Positions 50,254-59,533 are shown, counted from the first letter of the stretch. The stretch is 64,000 nucleotides of DNA from Nissabacter sp. SGAir0207 (GCF_005491205.1 NZ_CP028035.1:1860001-1924000), one strand, 5' to 3'. Notes: generated by a model from the letters alone, not told the origin. Numbers and translations: made by a program.

Positions 50254-51009
50254 TTATGCCACTTTACGCGGGTTGCCAGCCATCTGCGCCAGCGCCTCGC
50301 CATTTTCAATGGTGATGTATTTGCCCTTGACGCTCAGGATGCCGCTCTTCTGGAAACGGCCAAGCAGGCGGCTGATGGTTTCGACCGTCAGGCCGAGGTA
50401 GTTGCCGATGTCGCCGCGGGTCATGGTGAGGCGGAATTCGCGTGGCGAGAAGCCGCGTTGGGCAAAGCGGCGGGAGAGATTATTGATAAAGGCCGCCAGC
50501 CGCTCCTCGGCATTTTTCTTCGACAGCAACAGGATCATATCCTGGTCGCCCTTAATCTCACCGCTCATCAGGCGCATCATCTGCTGGCGCAGGTTGGGCA
50601 TTTTGCCGGAGAGGTCGTCGAGGGTATCGAAGGGGATTTCACACACCATTGAGGTCTCCAGCGCCTGCGCAAAGCTGGGGTGTTGCAGGTTGCTGATGGC
50701 GTCGAAGCCGACCAGATCGCCCGCCAGGTGGAAGCCGGTGATCTGCTCATCGCCCTGTTCGGTGATGGTGTAGCTTTTGATGGTCCCGGAGCGAATGGCA
50801 TACAGCGACTTCAGTTCATCGCCCGCCTTGAACAGGGCCTGGCCTTTCTGGATCGGCTTTTTCCGCTCAATGATATTGTCGAGCTGGTCCAGCTCATGCT
50901 CATTCAGGGTAAAGGGGATACATAATTGGCTGATGCTGCAATCCTGGCAGTGGATGGCACAACCGCCAGACTGGATACGTCGAATGATGCGCTGTTTTTC
51001 CGGGATCAT
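50254..51009 (-). CDS. fnr: FNR, oxygen-sensing global regulator
   Basis: The protein has 251 residues, one more than E. coli because of an extra Gln at position 6. The cluster cysteines are therefore C21, C24, C30 and C123 (E. coli C20, C23, C29, C122). CRP-type sensor domain, dimer helix ([11 protein letters not shown]) and a C-terminal helix-turn-helix with [15 protein letters not shown] follow. The [4Fe-4S] form activates anaerobic genes. An FNR box lies 20-34 bases upstream of the start codon, consistent with autorepression. FnrS, a direct target, is in this same window. Confidence 0.97.
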   Translation of the reverse strand: MIPEKQRIIRRIQSGGCAIHCQDCSISQLCIPFTLNEHELDQLDNIIERKKPIQKGQALFKAGDELKSLYAIRSGTIKSYTITEQGDEQITGFHLAGDLVGFDAISNLQHPSFAQALETSMVCEIPFDTLDDLSGKMPNLRQQMMRLMSGEIKGDQDMILLLSKKNAEERLAAFINNLSRRFAQRGFSPREFRLTMTRGDIGNYLGLTVETISRLLGRFQKSGILSVKGKYITIENGEALAQMAGNPRKVA

Positions 51010-51029
51010 AATATTGGCTCAGTCGTGGT

Positions 51030-51043
51030 TTGATATTGGTCAA
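51030..51043. promoter_or_regulatory. FNR box in the fnr leader (autoregulation)
   Basis: TTGAT-ATTG-GTCAA matches the FNR consensus at nine of ten positions and lies just upstream of the fnr start codon, where FNR would repress its own gene. Confidence 0.75.
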
Positions 51044-51295
51044 TTTTACCAGCTTTTAAGGACACTGATAAGCCACACCAACTTTGTGCCATGTCAAAAT
51101 ATCGATACATAACCGAGGTTTAGCTATAGGCACATGAAAATTAAGACTTATTTTGCGTAGGGAGATTGCGCGGCGCTGTAATTGGCGTTTTTTTGTGCAA
51201 AAAATTCGTGACAGCCCGCACAAAAAAAAGAAAAAAGCGGCGTTATTCAGCAAAATTATTGCTTATTAAGGCCGCCATTAAAGCTTTAAATTTAT

Positions 51296-51838
51296 TTAAA
51301 TTAAATTTAACTGTTGCTGATTTTGCCTCAGGCTGGCGCCCTCGTGGCGCAATAGCCATGCCTTGCGCGTCACGCCACCGGCATAGCCGGTCAACACGCC
51401 CGCGCTGCCAATCACCCGGTGGCAGGGCACCACGATGCTGATCGGGTTGGCGCCGTTGGCCGCTCCCACCGCCCGCGAGGCTCCCGGTCGGCCAAGCCGT
51501 TGTGCCAGCGCGCCATAGCTAAGGGTCTCGCCGCAGGGAATGGTGCGCAACGCCGCCCACACCTGGCGCTGGAATTCGGTGCCGCCGGTGGCGGTGGGCA
51601 GGGTATCAATGATGCCCAGATTGCCATCGAAGTAATCGGCCAGCGCACGGGTAAGGCCATGCGGATCGCGCGCCTCGCGCAGCTCAACCCCCTGTCGGCC
51701 ATAATGCAGGCCCAGCAGCCGATCCATCCGCTCCTTAAACTCCAGCCACTCAACGCTACGCAAATTGCCCTGTTCGTCCGCCACCAGCAGCAGATCGCCC
51801 AGCGGGGTCGCCAGCTTATCCATGAATAGTGTCAGCAT
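51296..51838 (-). CDS. ogt: O6-alkylguanine-DNA alkyltransferase Ogt
   Basis: The protein has 180 residues. The methyl-acceptor C139 is in VVPCHRVIG, and [17 protein letters not shown] is the standard following block. It repairs O6-methylguanine and O4-methylthymine in one suicide reaction. ATG 51838 has AGGAGAG upstream. The C-terminus has a short Gln/Leu-rich extension ([10 protein letters not shown]) beyond E. coli Ogt. Confidence 0.94.
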   Translation of the reverse strand: MLTLFMDKLATPLGDLLLVADEQGNLRSVEWLEFKERMDRLLGLHYGRQGVELREARDPHGLTRALADYFDGNLGIIDTLPTATGGTEFQRQVWAALRTIPCGETLSYGALAQRLGRPGASRAVGAANGANPISIVVPCHRVIGSAGVLTGYAGGVTRKAWLLRHEGASLRQNQQQLNLI

Positions 51839-52032
51839 GTGTGCTCTCCTGAAAAGGTCGGCCCAGCGTAGCACAACGTGCTTTGCAGTGCAGGGTTCAC
51901 CGCCAAAGTGCAGGCGCTGCACCACTTTTCGCCATAAGCCAGCGCGTGGCCGCCATTTTGCTGGCGATTTGGCTGGCATAAGCTTTGCTTAATAGAGATG
52001 AGAGGCCGCGTTGCGGCGCATGGGAGGGGACT

Positions 52033-52470
52033 ATGGCAGAGCAGGGCATGTTTACACATCCACAGCAGCGGGCGGCCTCGCACCTTGCCGCCGAGCCGCT
52101 TACGACGTCAGCGCCACCAGCCCGGCAGGTGCATCTGCCGGAACGCCGACTGGCGGGACACCTTTTTTTGGCCTGCACCCCGGAGCAGGCCACTGAAACG
52201 GAGCAACGTATGCGCAGCCTTTACCAACGCCTGTTGATTGACATCCGCCGCTTCCACCGGCTGGCGGCCCGCTACTCTGACGCCGACAACGGCGGCGCGC
52301 TCGGCTGGGTCACACGCGGCATGTTGCCGGCGGCGCTGGAGCGGGTGCTGTTTGCGATGGAGTCAGAGACCCTCAGCCCAATCTTCCGCACGCCGGAAGG
52401 GTTCCACGTCCTCTACTGTAGCGGCATCCGTCCGCACGGGGTCTGGCTACCGCCCGCCAGCGAGGCGTGA
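52033..52470 (+). CDS. Orphan parvulin-type (PpiC/NifM-like) protein
   Basis: This 145-residue protein has no signal peptide. After an Ala/Pro-rich N-terminus the segment HLFLACTPEQA, ARYSDADNGGALGWVTRGMLPAALERVLFAMESETLSPIFRTPEGFHVLYC has the layout of a parvulin peptidyl-prolyl isomerase domain (GGxLGWxxxGxxxPxFxxxxF, then SP...GFHV). It resembles the C-terminal part of NifM-type isomerases but lacks their N-terminal half. ATG 52033 has GGGAGGGG upstream. It is a stand-alone gene between ogt and gpgS; no nif genes are seen. Confidence 0.7.
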   Translation: MAEQGMFTHPQQRAASHLAAEPLTTSAPPARQVHLPERRLAGHLFLACTPEQATETEQRMRSLYQRLLIDIRRFHRLAARYSDADNGGALGWVTRGMLPAALERVLFAMESETLSPIFRTPEGFHVLYCSGIRPHGVWLPPASEA

Positions 52471-52474
52471 CCAT

Positions 52475-52498
52475 AAAAAAGGGCGCCGTAGGGCGCCC
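52475..52498 (-). terminator. Terminator of the yedP-gpgS operon
   Basis: Stem GGGCGCC / GGCGCCC at 52481-52498 with six T residues on the minus strand. Confidence 0.8.
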
Positions 52499-52516
52499 TG
52501 ATTGTTGGCGAAGCGA

Positions 52517-53737
52517 CTAGACGTCGCCAGCGTTGTCCTTCTCCACCGCGTCGTAGATGCGCTCCAGCATGTCCGGGAAGGCGGACTGGATACGGCTCCA
52601 GCTCGGGATGAAGGGTTTTTCGCTCGGCGTGTCAGTGAAGGCCGCGCCCGCTTCCATGATAGCGTTGGAGAACATCTCCACCGAGGACTCCTCACTATGG
52701 CGGTCGAAGGTCAGGCCGTTCATCCGTGCGTCATGGTCGAAGTCATCAATCATGTCCAGCGCGGTACGGTAGTAGGTGGCGCGCAGCACGCGGAAGGATT
52801 CGCTGGTGATCGGCACACCCAGAATCGCCATTTTGCGGTAGAGCGCCTTGGTAATGTCGATACTCATGCGTTGCAGGCCAGCGGTGGCGTCATCCTCGGA
52901 CATCGGCTGGTGCTTGTGGTCGTAGTTGTCGGCAATGTCCACCTGGCAGATGCGCTTGGTGGAGGTGGTGCGGTGCAACTCCGACAGCACGCCAATCTCC
53001 AGGCCCCAGTCGCTCGGGATACGCAGGTCGTTCAGCACGTGGGTGCGCATCGCAAACTCACCGGAGAGCGGGTAGCGGTAGCTACGCAGGTACTCGAGGA
53101 AGTCAGAGCGGCCATAGACGCGCTCCAGCGACTTCAGCAGCGGGTAGACCAGCAGGCGGCCGACGCGGCCATTCAGTTTGCCGTTGGCGACGCGCGCGTA
53201 GTAGCCCTTACAGAAGTCGTAGTGGAAGTTCGGGTTGGCGATCGGGTACATCATGCGCGCCAGCATCTCACGGTTATAAGTGACAATGTCACAATCGTGC
53301 AGGCCGACGGCGGTGGTGCGGCGCGAGGCGAGGGTGTAGCCCGCGCAGAACCAGACGTTGCGCCCCTTGCCCGGCTCCTGCGGTGACAGCCCCTCTTTGG
53401 CCAGCTCCTCATCCAGCGCCTTCAGGCGCGGGCCATCATTCCACAGGATACGGTGGCGCTGCGGCAGGCGGCTGAAGAACTCACGGGCGAACAGGAACTG
53501 GTCGCGGTCGGCGCGATCCAGGCCGATGACGATCTCTTCCAGATAGCTGACCTTGCACAGCTCATCAACAATGTGGGTCAGCGCCGGGCCTTCCAGTTCA
53601 GAGAAGAGCGAGGGCAGGATCAGCCCCATGGCGCGGCGGCCAGAGAAGACCTGGAGGTCATACTCCAGCTCCTCCAGCTTGCGGCGGGAAAAGTTATGGA
53701 AGTTGGTGATCACACCGTCCTGATAAAAATCGCTCAT
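52517..53737 (-). CDS. gpgS: Glucosyl-3-phosphoglycerate synthase (GT81-type glycosyltransferase)
   Basis: The protein has 406 residues, a GT-A fold glycosyltransferase without membrane segments. EIVIGLDRAD lies near residue 68, GKGRNVWF at 123-130, the metal-binding VGLHDCDIVTYN at about 144-155, and KGYYARVANGKLNGRVGRLLVYPLL, YRYPLSGEFA and IPSDWGLEIGVLSE follow. These are the blocks of GpgS enzymes from bacteria and archaea, which join glucose from NDP-glucose to 3-phosphoglycerate. The adjacent phosphatase gene supports this. Product: the precursor of the compatible solute glucosylglycerate. ATG 53737 has GGAGAG upstream. A mannosyl donor cannot be excluded. Confidence 0.82.
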   Translation of the reverse strand: MSDFYQDGVITNFHNFSRRKLEELEYDLQVFSGRRAMGLILPSLFSELEGPALTHIVDELCKVSYLEEIVIGLDRADRDQFLFAREFFSRLPQRHRILWNDGPRLKALDEELAKEGLSPQEPGKGRNVWFCAGYTLASRRTTAVGLHDCDIVTYNREMLARMMYPIANPNFHYDFCKGYYARVANGKLNGRVGRLLVYPLLKSLERVYGRSDFLEYLRSYRYPLSGEFAMRTHVLNDLRIPSDWGLEIGVLSELHRTTSTKRICQVDIADNYDHKHQPMSEDDATAGLQRMSIDITKALYRKMAILGVPITSESFRVLRATYYRTALDMIDDFDHDARMNGLTFDRHSEESSVEMFSNAIMEAGAAFTDTPSEKPFIPSWSRIQSAFPDMLERIYDAVEKDNAGDV

Positions 53738-53837
53738 ACACTCTCCAATTTTAGAATAGATAAAAGTATTGGGTCTGAAGCAGTACGCGAATGCCAACGC
53801 GCGGCTTTCCCAGAGGCTGCGGCTCCCTTGCCGCTTC

Positions 53838-54650
53838 TCAGCCTTTGATAAAGTGGGACAGGCCCTGCTTCCAGCCTTGCGGGCCATGCAGCGTAGTGTG
53901 GAACACCCGCTCTTTGTCATCATGCTCCAGCGGCATTGGCTGGTTGTGGTGGCCAAGGATCACCACCGCCCGGTCAACGGCGTTGAGCATGGAGATATCA
54001 TTCGGGCCGTCGCCCAGCCCGATGGTGACCATCGGGTGGCCACGCAGGCGGCGGTACTCGCCGGTCAGCCAGCTCACGGCCTGGCCTTTGCTGACGCCAG
54101 CGGCCATCACATGCCAGAAGCGCCCGCCACGGGTCAGCATCAGCCCCTCGTGGTGCAGGTACTCCTCAAACCGCTTCAGGTCGCTGTCGCTGCCGAACCA
54201 CACCAGCGGCTCCGAGCCTTCCCGCATCATCGCCTGCCGCGCCTCCTCCTCTGGCAGGCCCGTCCAGTCGGCCACCTGCGCCGGCGAGACATCGCCAAAT
54301 CCACGGCACTCAAAATCATAGCGCAGCCGCAGATCCTCAATGATTTTTCGGATTTCGCCATACTCGGCGCCAAACACCTTGCGCGGGTAGGCGATGTGGT
54401 CGCGCCAGCTCTCCGGCAGGGCGATCACCGAACCGTTCTCGGCGATGAACGGCGCATCCTCCAGTTTCAGCGCCTTTTGCAGCGCCGCCACCTCGGCGGC
54501 GGTCTTGCTGGTGGTGATCACCACCGGCACCTGATGCGCGGCCAGCCGCTCCAGCCAGCCTTGCGCCGGTTGCCAGCTATAGTCGTGGTGATCCAGCAGT
54601 GTTCCGTCCAGGTCAGTAAAGATCAGCAGTGAATTATCCAGATACGGCAT
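53838..54650 (-). CDS. yedP: Mannosyl/glucosyl-3-phosphoglycerate phosphatase (YedP/MpgP family)
   Basis: The protein has 270 residues and belongs to the HAD superfamily, subfamily IIB. Motif I is FTDLDGTLLD (nucleophile D13, acid D15), motif II TTSKT, and motif IV GLGDGPNDISML. E. coli has this gene (YedP) alone with no partner synthase; here gpgS follows 100 bp downstream on the same strand. Together they would give a complete two-step route to glucosylglycerate. ATG 54650 has GGGAGAG upstream; the longer frame is not needed. Confidence 0.88.
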   Translation of the reverse strand: MPYLDNSLLIFTDLDGTLLDHHDYSWQPAQGWLERLAAHQVPVVITTSKTAAEVAALQKALKLEDAPFIAENGSVIALPESWRDHIAYPRKVFGAEYGEIRKIIEDLRLRYDFECRGFGDVSPAQVADWTGLPEEEARQAMMREGSEPLVWFGSDSDLKRFEEYLHHEGLMLTRGGRFWHVMAAGVSKGQAVSWLTGEYRRLRGHPMVTIGLGDGPNDISMLNAVDRAVVILGHHNQPMPLEHDDKERVFHTTLHGPQGWKQGLSHFIKG

Positions 54651-54714
54651 TATCTCTCCCCAAATCATCCGCAGCGCCAATAAGGCTCTCCTGCGATCTC
54701 TGCATATCCTATAA

Positions 54715-54722
54715 AAGTATAT
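54715..54722 (-). promoter_or_regulatory. Possible sigma-S-type -10 element of yedP-gpgS
   Basis: On the minus strand ATATACTT resembles the sigma-S -10 consensus CTATACTT at seven of eight positions. It is 65 bp before the yedP start codon. No -35 is assigned. Confidence 0.35.
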
Positions 54723-54858
54723 ACGCTATTCAGACAGGCAATGGTTAAGCTGTAAACAGTCAAATTCTGAATATTATCAGAGCCATTCCCTGCCTTTGGC
54801 AGTGGATGCTGTTGCGCAAAGGCAAACTGCCCACCGATCCTACAGCGTGGCTTATGGT

Positions 54859-55596
54859 TCAGCGGCAGATGCCATAGCCGCGCATCCCGAGGTGGAAGTG
54901 GTTGGCGTGGGCGGCGTTGTACTCCGGGCCAAGGGCGTTGCCGAAGAAGCCACAGCTCTCGCTGAAGACCTGATGGAGGTAGCCAGCGGCCGGCCCCTCC
55001 TGCGGCCACTGCTTCAGCACGCTGAGGGTGCGCCCGTCGGCCAGCCGGAAGGCGGAGATGTCCAGCGCCTCCGCCGTGGCGTGCTCGCTGAGCCGGGCAT
55101 TTTCGCGGTGGTAGATGTTGCGGCAGGCGTAGCTGCCGAGGTGATCAATGCGCGTCAGGCGGCTGCCAAGCAGCGCCTCGGCCTGCGGGGCCGCCGTCTG
55201 GCTGACAAACATCGCGCTGCTGAGCGCCATCGGGCAGCTGGCGAGGAAACTGCTGCTGAGCGCCACCTTGCCAAAGCGTGTGACGCGCACCGGGTTGGGC
55301 AACGGGCACTTGCCGCCCATCGCGCCGGGCAGGGCGTAGCTGATGCGGCCGCGCGCCTGTGCCTGCTCCAGCACTTGCAAACAGGCGGCGGGATCTTGCT
55401 GCAACTGCTTAAGCTTATAACGGGTGATGAAGGTGGGCGGGTCATCCACCGTCAGCGGGCTGAAGGGGTTGTAGCCGGGAGGGATATAACGCTCAAGCTG
55501 GGCGCGCCAGGTGGGGAAGACCCACGGTGAGGCGGCCGTGCCTGCCGCCGCCAACAGCACCAGTCCCTTTATTGCCTGTCCCACTCCGTATGCCAT
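54859..55596 (-). CDS. Extensin-like C-terminal domain protein
   Basis: The protein has 245 residues with one N-terminal hydrophobic segment (about 8-26) that is a membrane anchor or signal peptide. The C-terminal domain carries SYACRNIYHRENARLSEHATAEALDISAF and AHANHFHLGMRGYGIC, the signature of the extensin-like domain (PF06904), which is related to M15-type peptidoglycan D,D-peptidases: the SEHATAEALDI and HANHFHL motifs are likely metal ligands. Four or more conserved cysteines suggest periplasmic disulfides. ATG 55596 has GGGGAG upstream. Enzymatic activity is inferred. Confidence 0.78.
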   Translation of the reverse strand: MAYGVGQAIKGLVLLAAAGTAASPWVFPTWRAQLERYIPPGYNPFSPLTVDDPPTFITRYKLKQLQQDPAACLQVLEQAQARGRISYALPGAMGGKCPLPNPVRVTRFGKVALSSSFLASCPMALSSAMFVSQTAAPQAEALLGSRLTRIDHLGSYACRNIYHRENARLSEHATAEALDISAFRLADGRTLSVLKQWPQEGPAAGYLHQVFSESCGFFGNALGPEYNAAHANHFHLGMRGYGICR

Positions 55597-55721
55597 GCGC
55601 TCCCCGTCCGGTTGTGTCCGCCGGCGTTGCCGGACGGTTGTCGCTTGAGTATAGACTGCCCGGCGCGGGGTATTTGCCGTATGCAACATCATGGCTACAA
55701 TAGCCGCAGGAGGAAACCATT

Positions 55722-56291
55722 ATGAGTGATGAAGAAGACCTGTTCAGTCAGGAGATGGCGGATGTGACCCCGCTGTCAGGAAAACGCAGTGTGGTTTACC
55801 TCAAAACCAGCAGCAACGCGGCCCGCCGGGAGGCGGTACAGGCGCAGCTCGAGGCGCTGGAGAACCCGCTGACCCAAGGGATGCTGGACATCATTCCCCT
55901 CGATGAGGCGCTGGACTACAAAGATCCCGGCGTGCAACAGGGGGTGCTGGACAAGCTGCGCAAGGGCAAATATCCCCCGCAGGCCACCCTCAACCTGACC
56001 CGCAAACCGGTCGCCACCTGTCGCGAGGAGCTGTTTGCCTTCTACCTCAGCGCGCAGGAGAACCAGTGGCGCACGCTGCTGATTGTGCATGGCCGCGGGC
56101 GCGAGGCGGGCAGCCACGCCAACATTGTGCGCAGTTACGTCGCCCGCTGGCTGAAACAGCTGGAGGAGGTGCAGGCCTACTGCGAGGCGCTGAAACAGGA
56201 TGGCGGGGCGGGTGCCTGCTATGTGGTGCTGAAAAAATCGGCGCAAGCCAAGCAGCACAACTGGGAGATGCACGCCAAGCACAGCCGCTGA
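55722..56291 (+). CDS. smrA: SmrA, DNA endonuclease with Smr domain (YdaL)
   Basis: The 189-residue protein is collinear with E. coli YdaL/SmrA. The Smr domain is in the middle and C-terminal part: LNLTRKPV, LLIVHGRGREAGSHANIVRSYVARWL and GGAGACYVVLKKS. The family cuts nucleic acids. AGGAGGAAACC precedes the ATG. In E. coli ogt and smrA are also near each other. Confidence 0.93.
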   Translation: MSDEEDLFSQEMADVTPLSGKRSVVYLKTSSNAARREAVQAQLEALENPLTQGMLDIIPLDEALDYKDPGVQQGVLDKLRKGKYPPQATLNLTRKPVATCREELFAFYLSAQENQWRTLLIVHGRGREAGSHANIVRSYVARWLKQLEEVQAYCEALKQDGGAGACYVVLKKSAQAKQHNWEMHAKHSR

Positions 56292-56294
56292 GAC

Positions 56295-56322
56295 AAAAAA
56301 CCGGCCACCGTGCCGGTTTTTT
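56295..56322 (+). terminator. Intrinsic terminator of smrA
   Basis: Stem ACCGGC / GCCGGT (56300-56317) with six T residues. The A-run on the left makes it partly symmetric. Confidence 0.8.
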
Positions 56323-56405
56323 CCCTTTTGTTGACGCGGGGTTGCTGCAATCTGCCGCGTGATTTGTTGAAATCAGCGCCTCCTTTTTTTGCTGGACAAC
56401 CACCT

Positions 56406-57461
56406 ATGCCACACGCCTTCCTGATTCGCGCCCCGCGCCTGACCCTGCCGCTGCTGGCGGCCCTGTTACTGGCTGGCTGCCAGCGCGACGATCCGCCTGC
56501 CGAGGCGATGGTGATTGAGGGCCACATCTTCGGCACCACCTACCGCGTCAACGTCGCGGGGGTGGAGGCGGCGCAGCGCCCGGCGCTGGAGCAAGCGGTG
56601 CGGCAGGTACTGGAGCGTGACGATCGGGAGATCTCCACCTACAAGCCAGACTCCCTCATCTCGCGCTTCAACCGCTATCCCGGCACCGATCCGCAACCGA
56701 TCAGCGCTGATATGGCGGATGTCATCACCACGGCACTGCGCATTGGCACCCTGACCCGCGGCAAGATGGACATCACCGTCGGGCCGCTGGTGAACCTGTG
56801 GGGCTTCGGGCCGGACAAGCAGCCGGTGAAGACGCCGACTGACCAGCAGATTGCGCAGGCACGCCAGCGGGTGGGGCTGCGCCACCTGACGGTCAGCGCG
56901 CGCGCCGACGGCCAGTGGCTGCAAAAGGATCTGCCGGGGCTGTATGTGGATCTCTCCACGGTGGGGGAAGGTTACGCCACTGACCATCTGGCGCGGCTGA
57001 TGGAGCAGCGCGGCATCGGCAACTATCTGGTGTCGGTGGGCGGCGCGGTGCTGACGCGCGGTGTGAACGCCAGCGGCCAGCCGTGGCGGGTGGCGATCCA
57101 GAAACCCACCGACCGTGAGAACGCGGTACAGGCGATTGTGAACTTGCAGGGCCACGGCATCAGCACCTCCGGCAGCTACCGCAACTACTACGAGCTGGAC
57201 GGCAAGCGCATCTCCCACATCATTGACCCCGACACCGGCCGGCCGATTACCCATAAGCTGGTCTCGGCCACGGTGATCGCCCCGACCGCGACGCTGGCGG
57301 ACACCTGGGACACCGGCCTGATGCTGCTCGGCACCGAGCAGGCACTGGCGGTGGCGAAACAGCAAGGGTTGGCGGTCTATCTGGTGACCCGTGAGGGCGA
57401 CCGCTTCACCAGCTACATGTCACCGCAGTTCAGGGCGTTCCTGCTCGACGAGGAGAAGTAG
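56406..57461 (+). CDS. apbE: FAD:protein FMN transferase (ApbE lipoprotein)
   Basis: The protein has 351 residues, the E. coli length. The lipobox LLLAGC puts the lipid on C21. Family motifs are GTTYRV, DREISTYKPDSLISRFN, VDLSTVGEGYATDHLA, GGAVLTRG, STSGSYRNYYELDG and ISHIIDPDTGRPI; the metal-binding ATLADTWDTGLMLLG stretch follows. It moves FMN from FAD to Thr residues on RnfG, NqrC and similar proteins in the periplasm. The ribosome-binding site is weak. Confidence 0.93.
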   Translation: MPHAFLIRAPRLTLPLLAALLLAGCQRDDPPAEAMVIEGHIFGTTYRVNVAGVEAAQRPALEQAVRQVLERDDREISTYKPDSLISRFNRYPGTDPQPISADMADVITTALRIGTLTRGKMDITVGPLVNLWGFGPDKQPVKTPTDQQIAQARQRVGLRHLTVSARADGQWLQKDLPGLYVDLSTVGEGYATDHLARLMEQRGIGNYLVSVGGAVLTRGVNASGQPWRVAIQKPTDRENAVQAIVNLQGHGISTSGSYRNYYELDGKRISHIIDPDTGRPITHKLVSATVIAPTATLADTWDTGLMLLGTEQALAVAKQQGLAVYLVTREGDRFTSYMSPQFRAFLLDEEK

Positions 57462-57464
57462 CGC

Positions 57465-58304
57465 TCAGCGCCGCTCCAGCCAGTTCTTCAGCCGCAGCGC
57501 GTCGGCATAGTGCGCATAGCGGTTCTTGCCGCCCATGATCACCATCAGCACCGGCTTGCCGTGGATCAGCGTGCGCACCACCATGCAGTGCCCGGCCTCA
57601 TCGGTGAAGCCGGTCTTCTGCAACTGAATGCGCCAGTGGTGGTTGTGGATCAGCCCATTGGAGCTGTGGTAGACCAGCCGACCGTGGCCGGGGTAGACCA
57701 CCTGGCCCTTGTCGGTGGAGAAGCGGCGGATCAGCGGGTAGTGCCAGGCGGCGCGCGCCATGCGCGCCACATCCCGCGCCGAGGCGACATTGCGCGGCGA
57801 GAGGCCGGTCGGGTCGAAGAAGTGGCTGTGGCGCATCCCCAGCGCCCGCGCCTTGCGGTTCATCTGGCGCAGGAAGCCGGGGCGGCCGCCGGAATAGTAG
57901 CGGCTGAGCGCCGCTGCTGCCCGGTTCTCCGACGACATCAGCGCGATGTGCAACATATCGCGGCGTGACAGCACCGAACTGACGGTCAGGCGCGAGCCGG
58001 TCTTCTTCAGCAAATCACGGTCGGCGGGCTTCACCTGAATGCGGTTGCCCAGCGGCCGGTGGCTGTCCAGTACCACCATCGCGGTCATCAATTTGGTCAA
58101 TGACGCCAGCGGATAGGCGTGCGCGCTGTTTTTGCTATACAGCGTGCGGCCGCTGACGGCATTGATCACATAGATGGAGCGCGACTGGAGCCGCGGCGGG
58201 TGGGCGGCGGCGTGCGCCAGCATGGGTGGCAGAAGCAGGGTCAGGAGCGGCAACAGCAGGAGAGCACGGGCAAACAGGCGGCGGGGCAACAGGGAGCAAG
58301 ACAT
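57465..58304 (-). CDS. pbpG: D-alanyl-D-alanine endopeptidase PbpG (PBP7)
   Basis: The protein has 279 residues with a long hydrophobic signal peptide ending near HAAAH (about 33). The penicillin-binding motifs are SLTK (68-71), SEN (125-127) and KTG (230-232), with MTAMVVLDSHRPL and ALMSSENRAAAALSRYY as in E. coli PbpG. It cuts D-Ala to DAP cross-links in peptidoglycan. It lacks the C-terminal extension of about 30 residues found in E. coli. The ribosome-binding site is poor. Convergent with apbE with only three bases between stops. Confidence 0.9.
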   Translation of the reverse strand: MSCSLLPRRLFARALLLLPLLTLLLPPMLAHAAAHPPRLQSRSIYVINAVSGRTLYSKNSAHAYPLASLTKLMTAMVVLDSHRPLGNRIQVKPADRDLLKKTGSRLTVSSVLSRRDMLHIALMSSENRAAAALSRYYSGGRPGFLRQMNRKARALGMRHSHFFDPTGLSPRNVASARDVARMARAAWHYPLIRRFSTDKGQVVYPGHGRLVYHSSNGLIHNHHWRIQLQKTGFTDEAGHCMVVRTLIHGKPVLMVIMGGKNRYAHYADALRLKNWLERR

Positions 58305-58492
58305 GGGAAAGGCGGTTCACTCAATCATAAGGGATTAATTAATAAGTTAATTAATACAGTTAAGGGTGACGCCAGTCTGCCGACCAATGATGGAGGAAAA
58401 GTGAAGCCATGCCCCAAGGGGGCACGGCAAAGTGTGTGCAACCGGCACAGGGTGTATGGAAATTTTTCAGCCGTGGCAAAAACGGCTCAGGG

Positions 58493-59533
58493 TTACGCCT
58501 TCTCCTCCTCAAACACAATGCCGAGCTGGCGACGCACCTCATCAATGGTCTGCATGGTCAGCAGGCTGTCAGAGAGCGGGCGCACCGGCGACTCCCTCAG
58601 CCCCTCGCCGATGCACCAGGCAAAGTGCTCCGCCTCATGGTAGAGCTGCTGGTAGCGGTTGCTCTCCTCTTCCCACACCAGCCGCTGTTGGCGGTCGCGG
58701 TGGATCAGGGTGAAGGGGCCGGGGGCGTAGAAGCAGTCCGGCAGCGTCAGCGTCGCCTCACTGCCAGCAATCAGCGCGCTATTGGTGGTCTGGCTGAACA
58801 GCGTGGTATGGATGACCGACTGCGCATGACCCGCGTGGCGCAGCAGAATCGATGCCTGCCCATTGACGCCGCCCGGCGCCGGCTCGCCCATCGCCAACAC
58901 CTGCGTCGGCGCGCCGAGGATTTTGGTGGCGAAGGCGACCGGGTAGGTGCCGAGATCCAACAGCGGCCCGCCAGCCAGCGCCGGGTTCATGATGCGGTGG
59001 TCAGGCGTGAAGGATTCGCCGTTGTCCGCCAGAATGGTGTGCACTTCGCCCAGCAGGCCATCGGCCAACACCTGGCGCAGCACGTCAAATTTCGGCAGGA
59101 AGTCACTCCAGAACGCCTCCATGCAGACTACCCCCCTGGCAAACGCCGCCTCGGTCAGCGCCTGCACCTCCTGCGCATTCAGCGCCAGCGGCTTCTCCAC
59201 CAGCACATGCTTGCCCGCATTGATGGCGGCCAGCGCCGCCGGGAAGTGGTGGTTGTGCGGCGTGGCGATATACACCGCATCAATGTTGGGGTCGTTCACC
59301 AGCGCGCCGATGCCGCCGCCGTGGGCGCGCGGAATGCCAAAGTTGTCAGCGAAAGCCTGCGCATGGTGGCGCGTGCGTGAGCCGACCGCCACGATCTTCT
59401 GGTGGGTGTGTTGCAACAGGGATTGGGTGAAACGTTCCGCGATCCAGCCTGGCCCAAAGATGCCCCATCGCAATGCCGGGATACGGTTGGCGGGCAGCGC
59501 CCGCGGGGAAGGGAGTCGTGTTGGAAGTGCCAT
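58493..59533 (-). CDS. Gfo/Idh/MocA-family oxidoreductase
   Basis: The protein has 346 residues. The N-terminal Rossmann fold has RWGIFGPGWIAERF, an unusual GxGxxA loop with Pro and Trp, and the catalytic EKPLALN with K near 111 as in the family. The C-terminal domain follows, with GGPLLDLGTYPVAF. It is a NAD(P)-dependent sugar or polyol dehydrogenase of unknown substrate, similar to trans-1,2-dihydrobenzene-1,2-diol dehydrogenase-like members. AGGACAG lies upstream of ATG 59533; an ATG six codons earlier has no Shine-Dalgarno. A GntR regulator lies upstream on the same strand. Confidence 0.83.
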   Translation of the reverse strand: MALPTRLPSPRALPANRIPALRWGIFGPGWIAERFTQSLLQHTHQKIVAVGSRTRHHAQAFADNFGIPRAHGGGIGALVNDPNIDAVYIATPHNHHFPAALAAINAGKHVLVEKPLALNAQEVQALTEAAFARGVVCMEAFWSDFLPKFDVLRQVLADGLLGEVHTILADNGESFTPDHRIMNPALAGGPLLDLGTYPVAFATKILGAPTQVLAMGEPAPGGVNGQASILLRHAGHAQSVIHTTLFSQTTNSALIAGSEATLTLPDCFYAPGPFTLIHRDRQQRLVWEEESNRYQQLYHEAEHFAWCIGEGLRESPVRPLSDSLLTMQTIDEVRRQLGIVFEEEKA

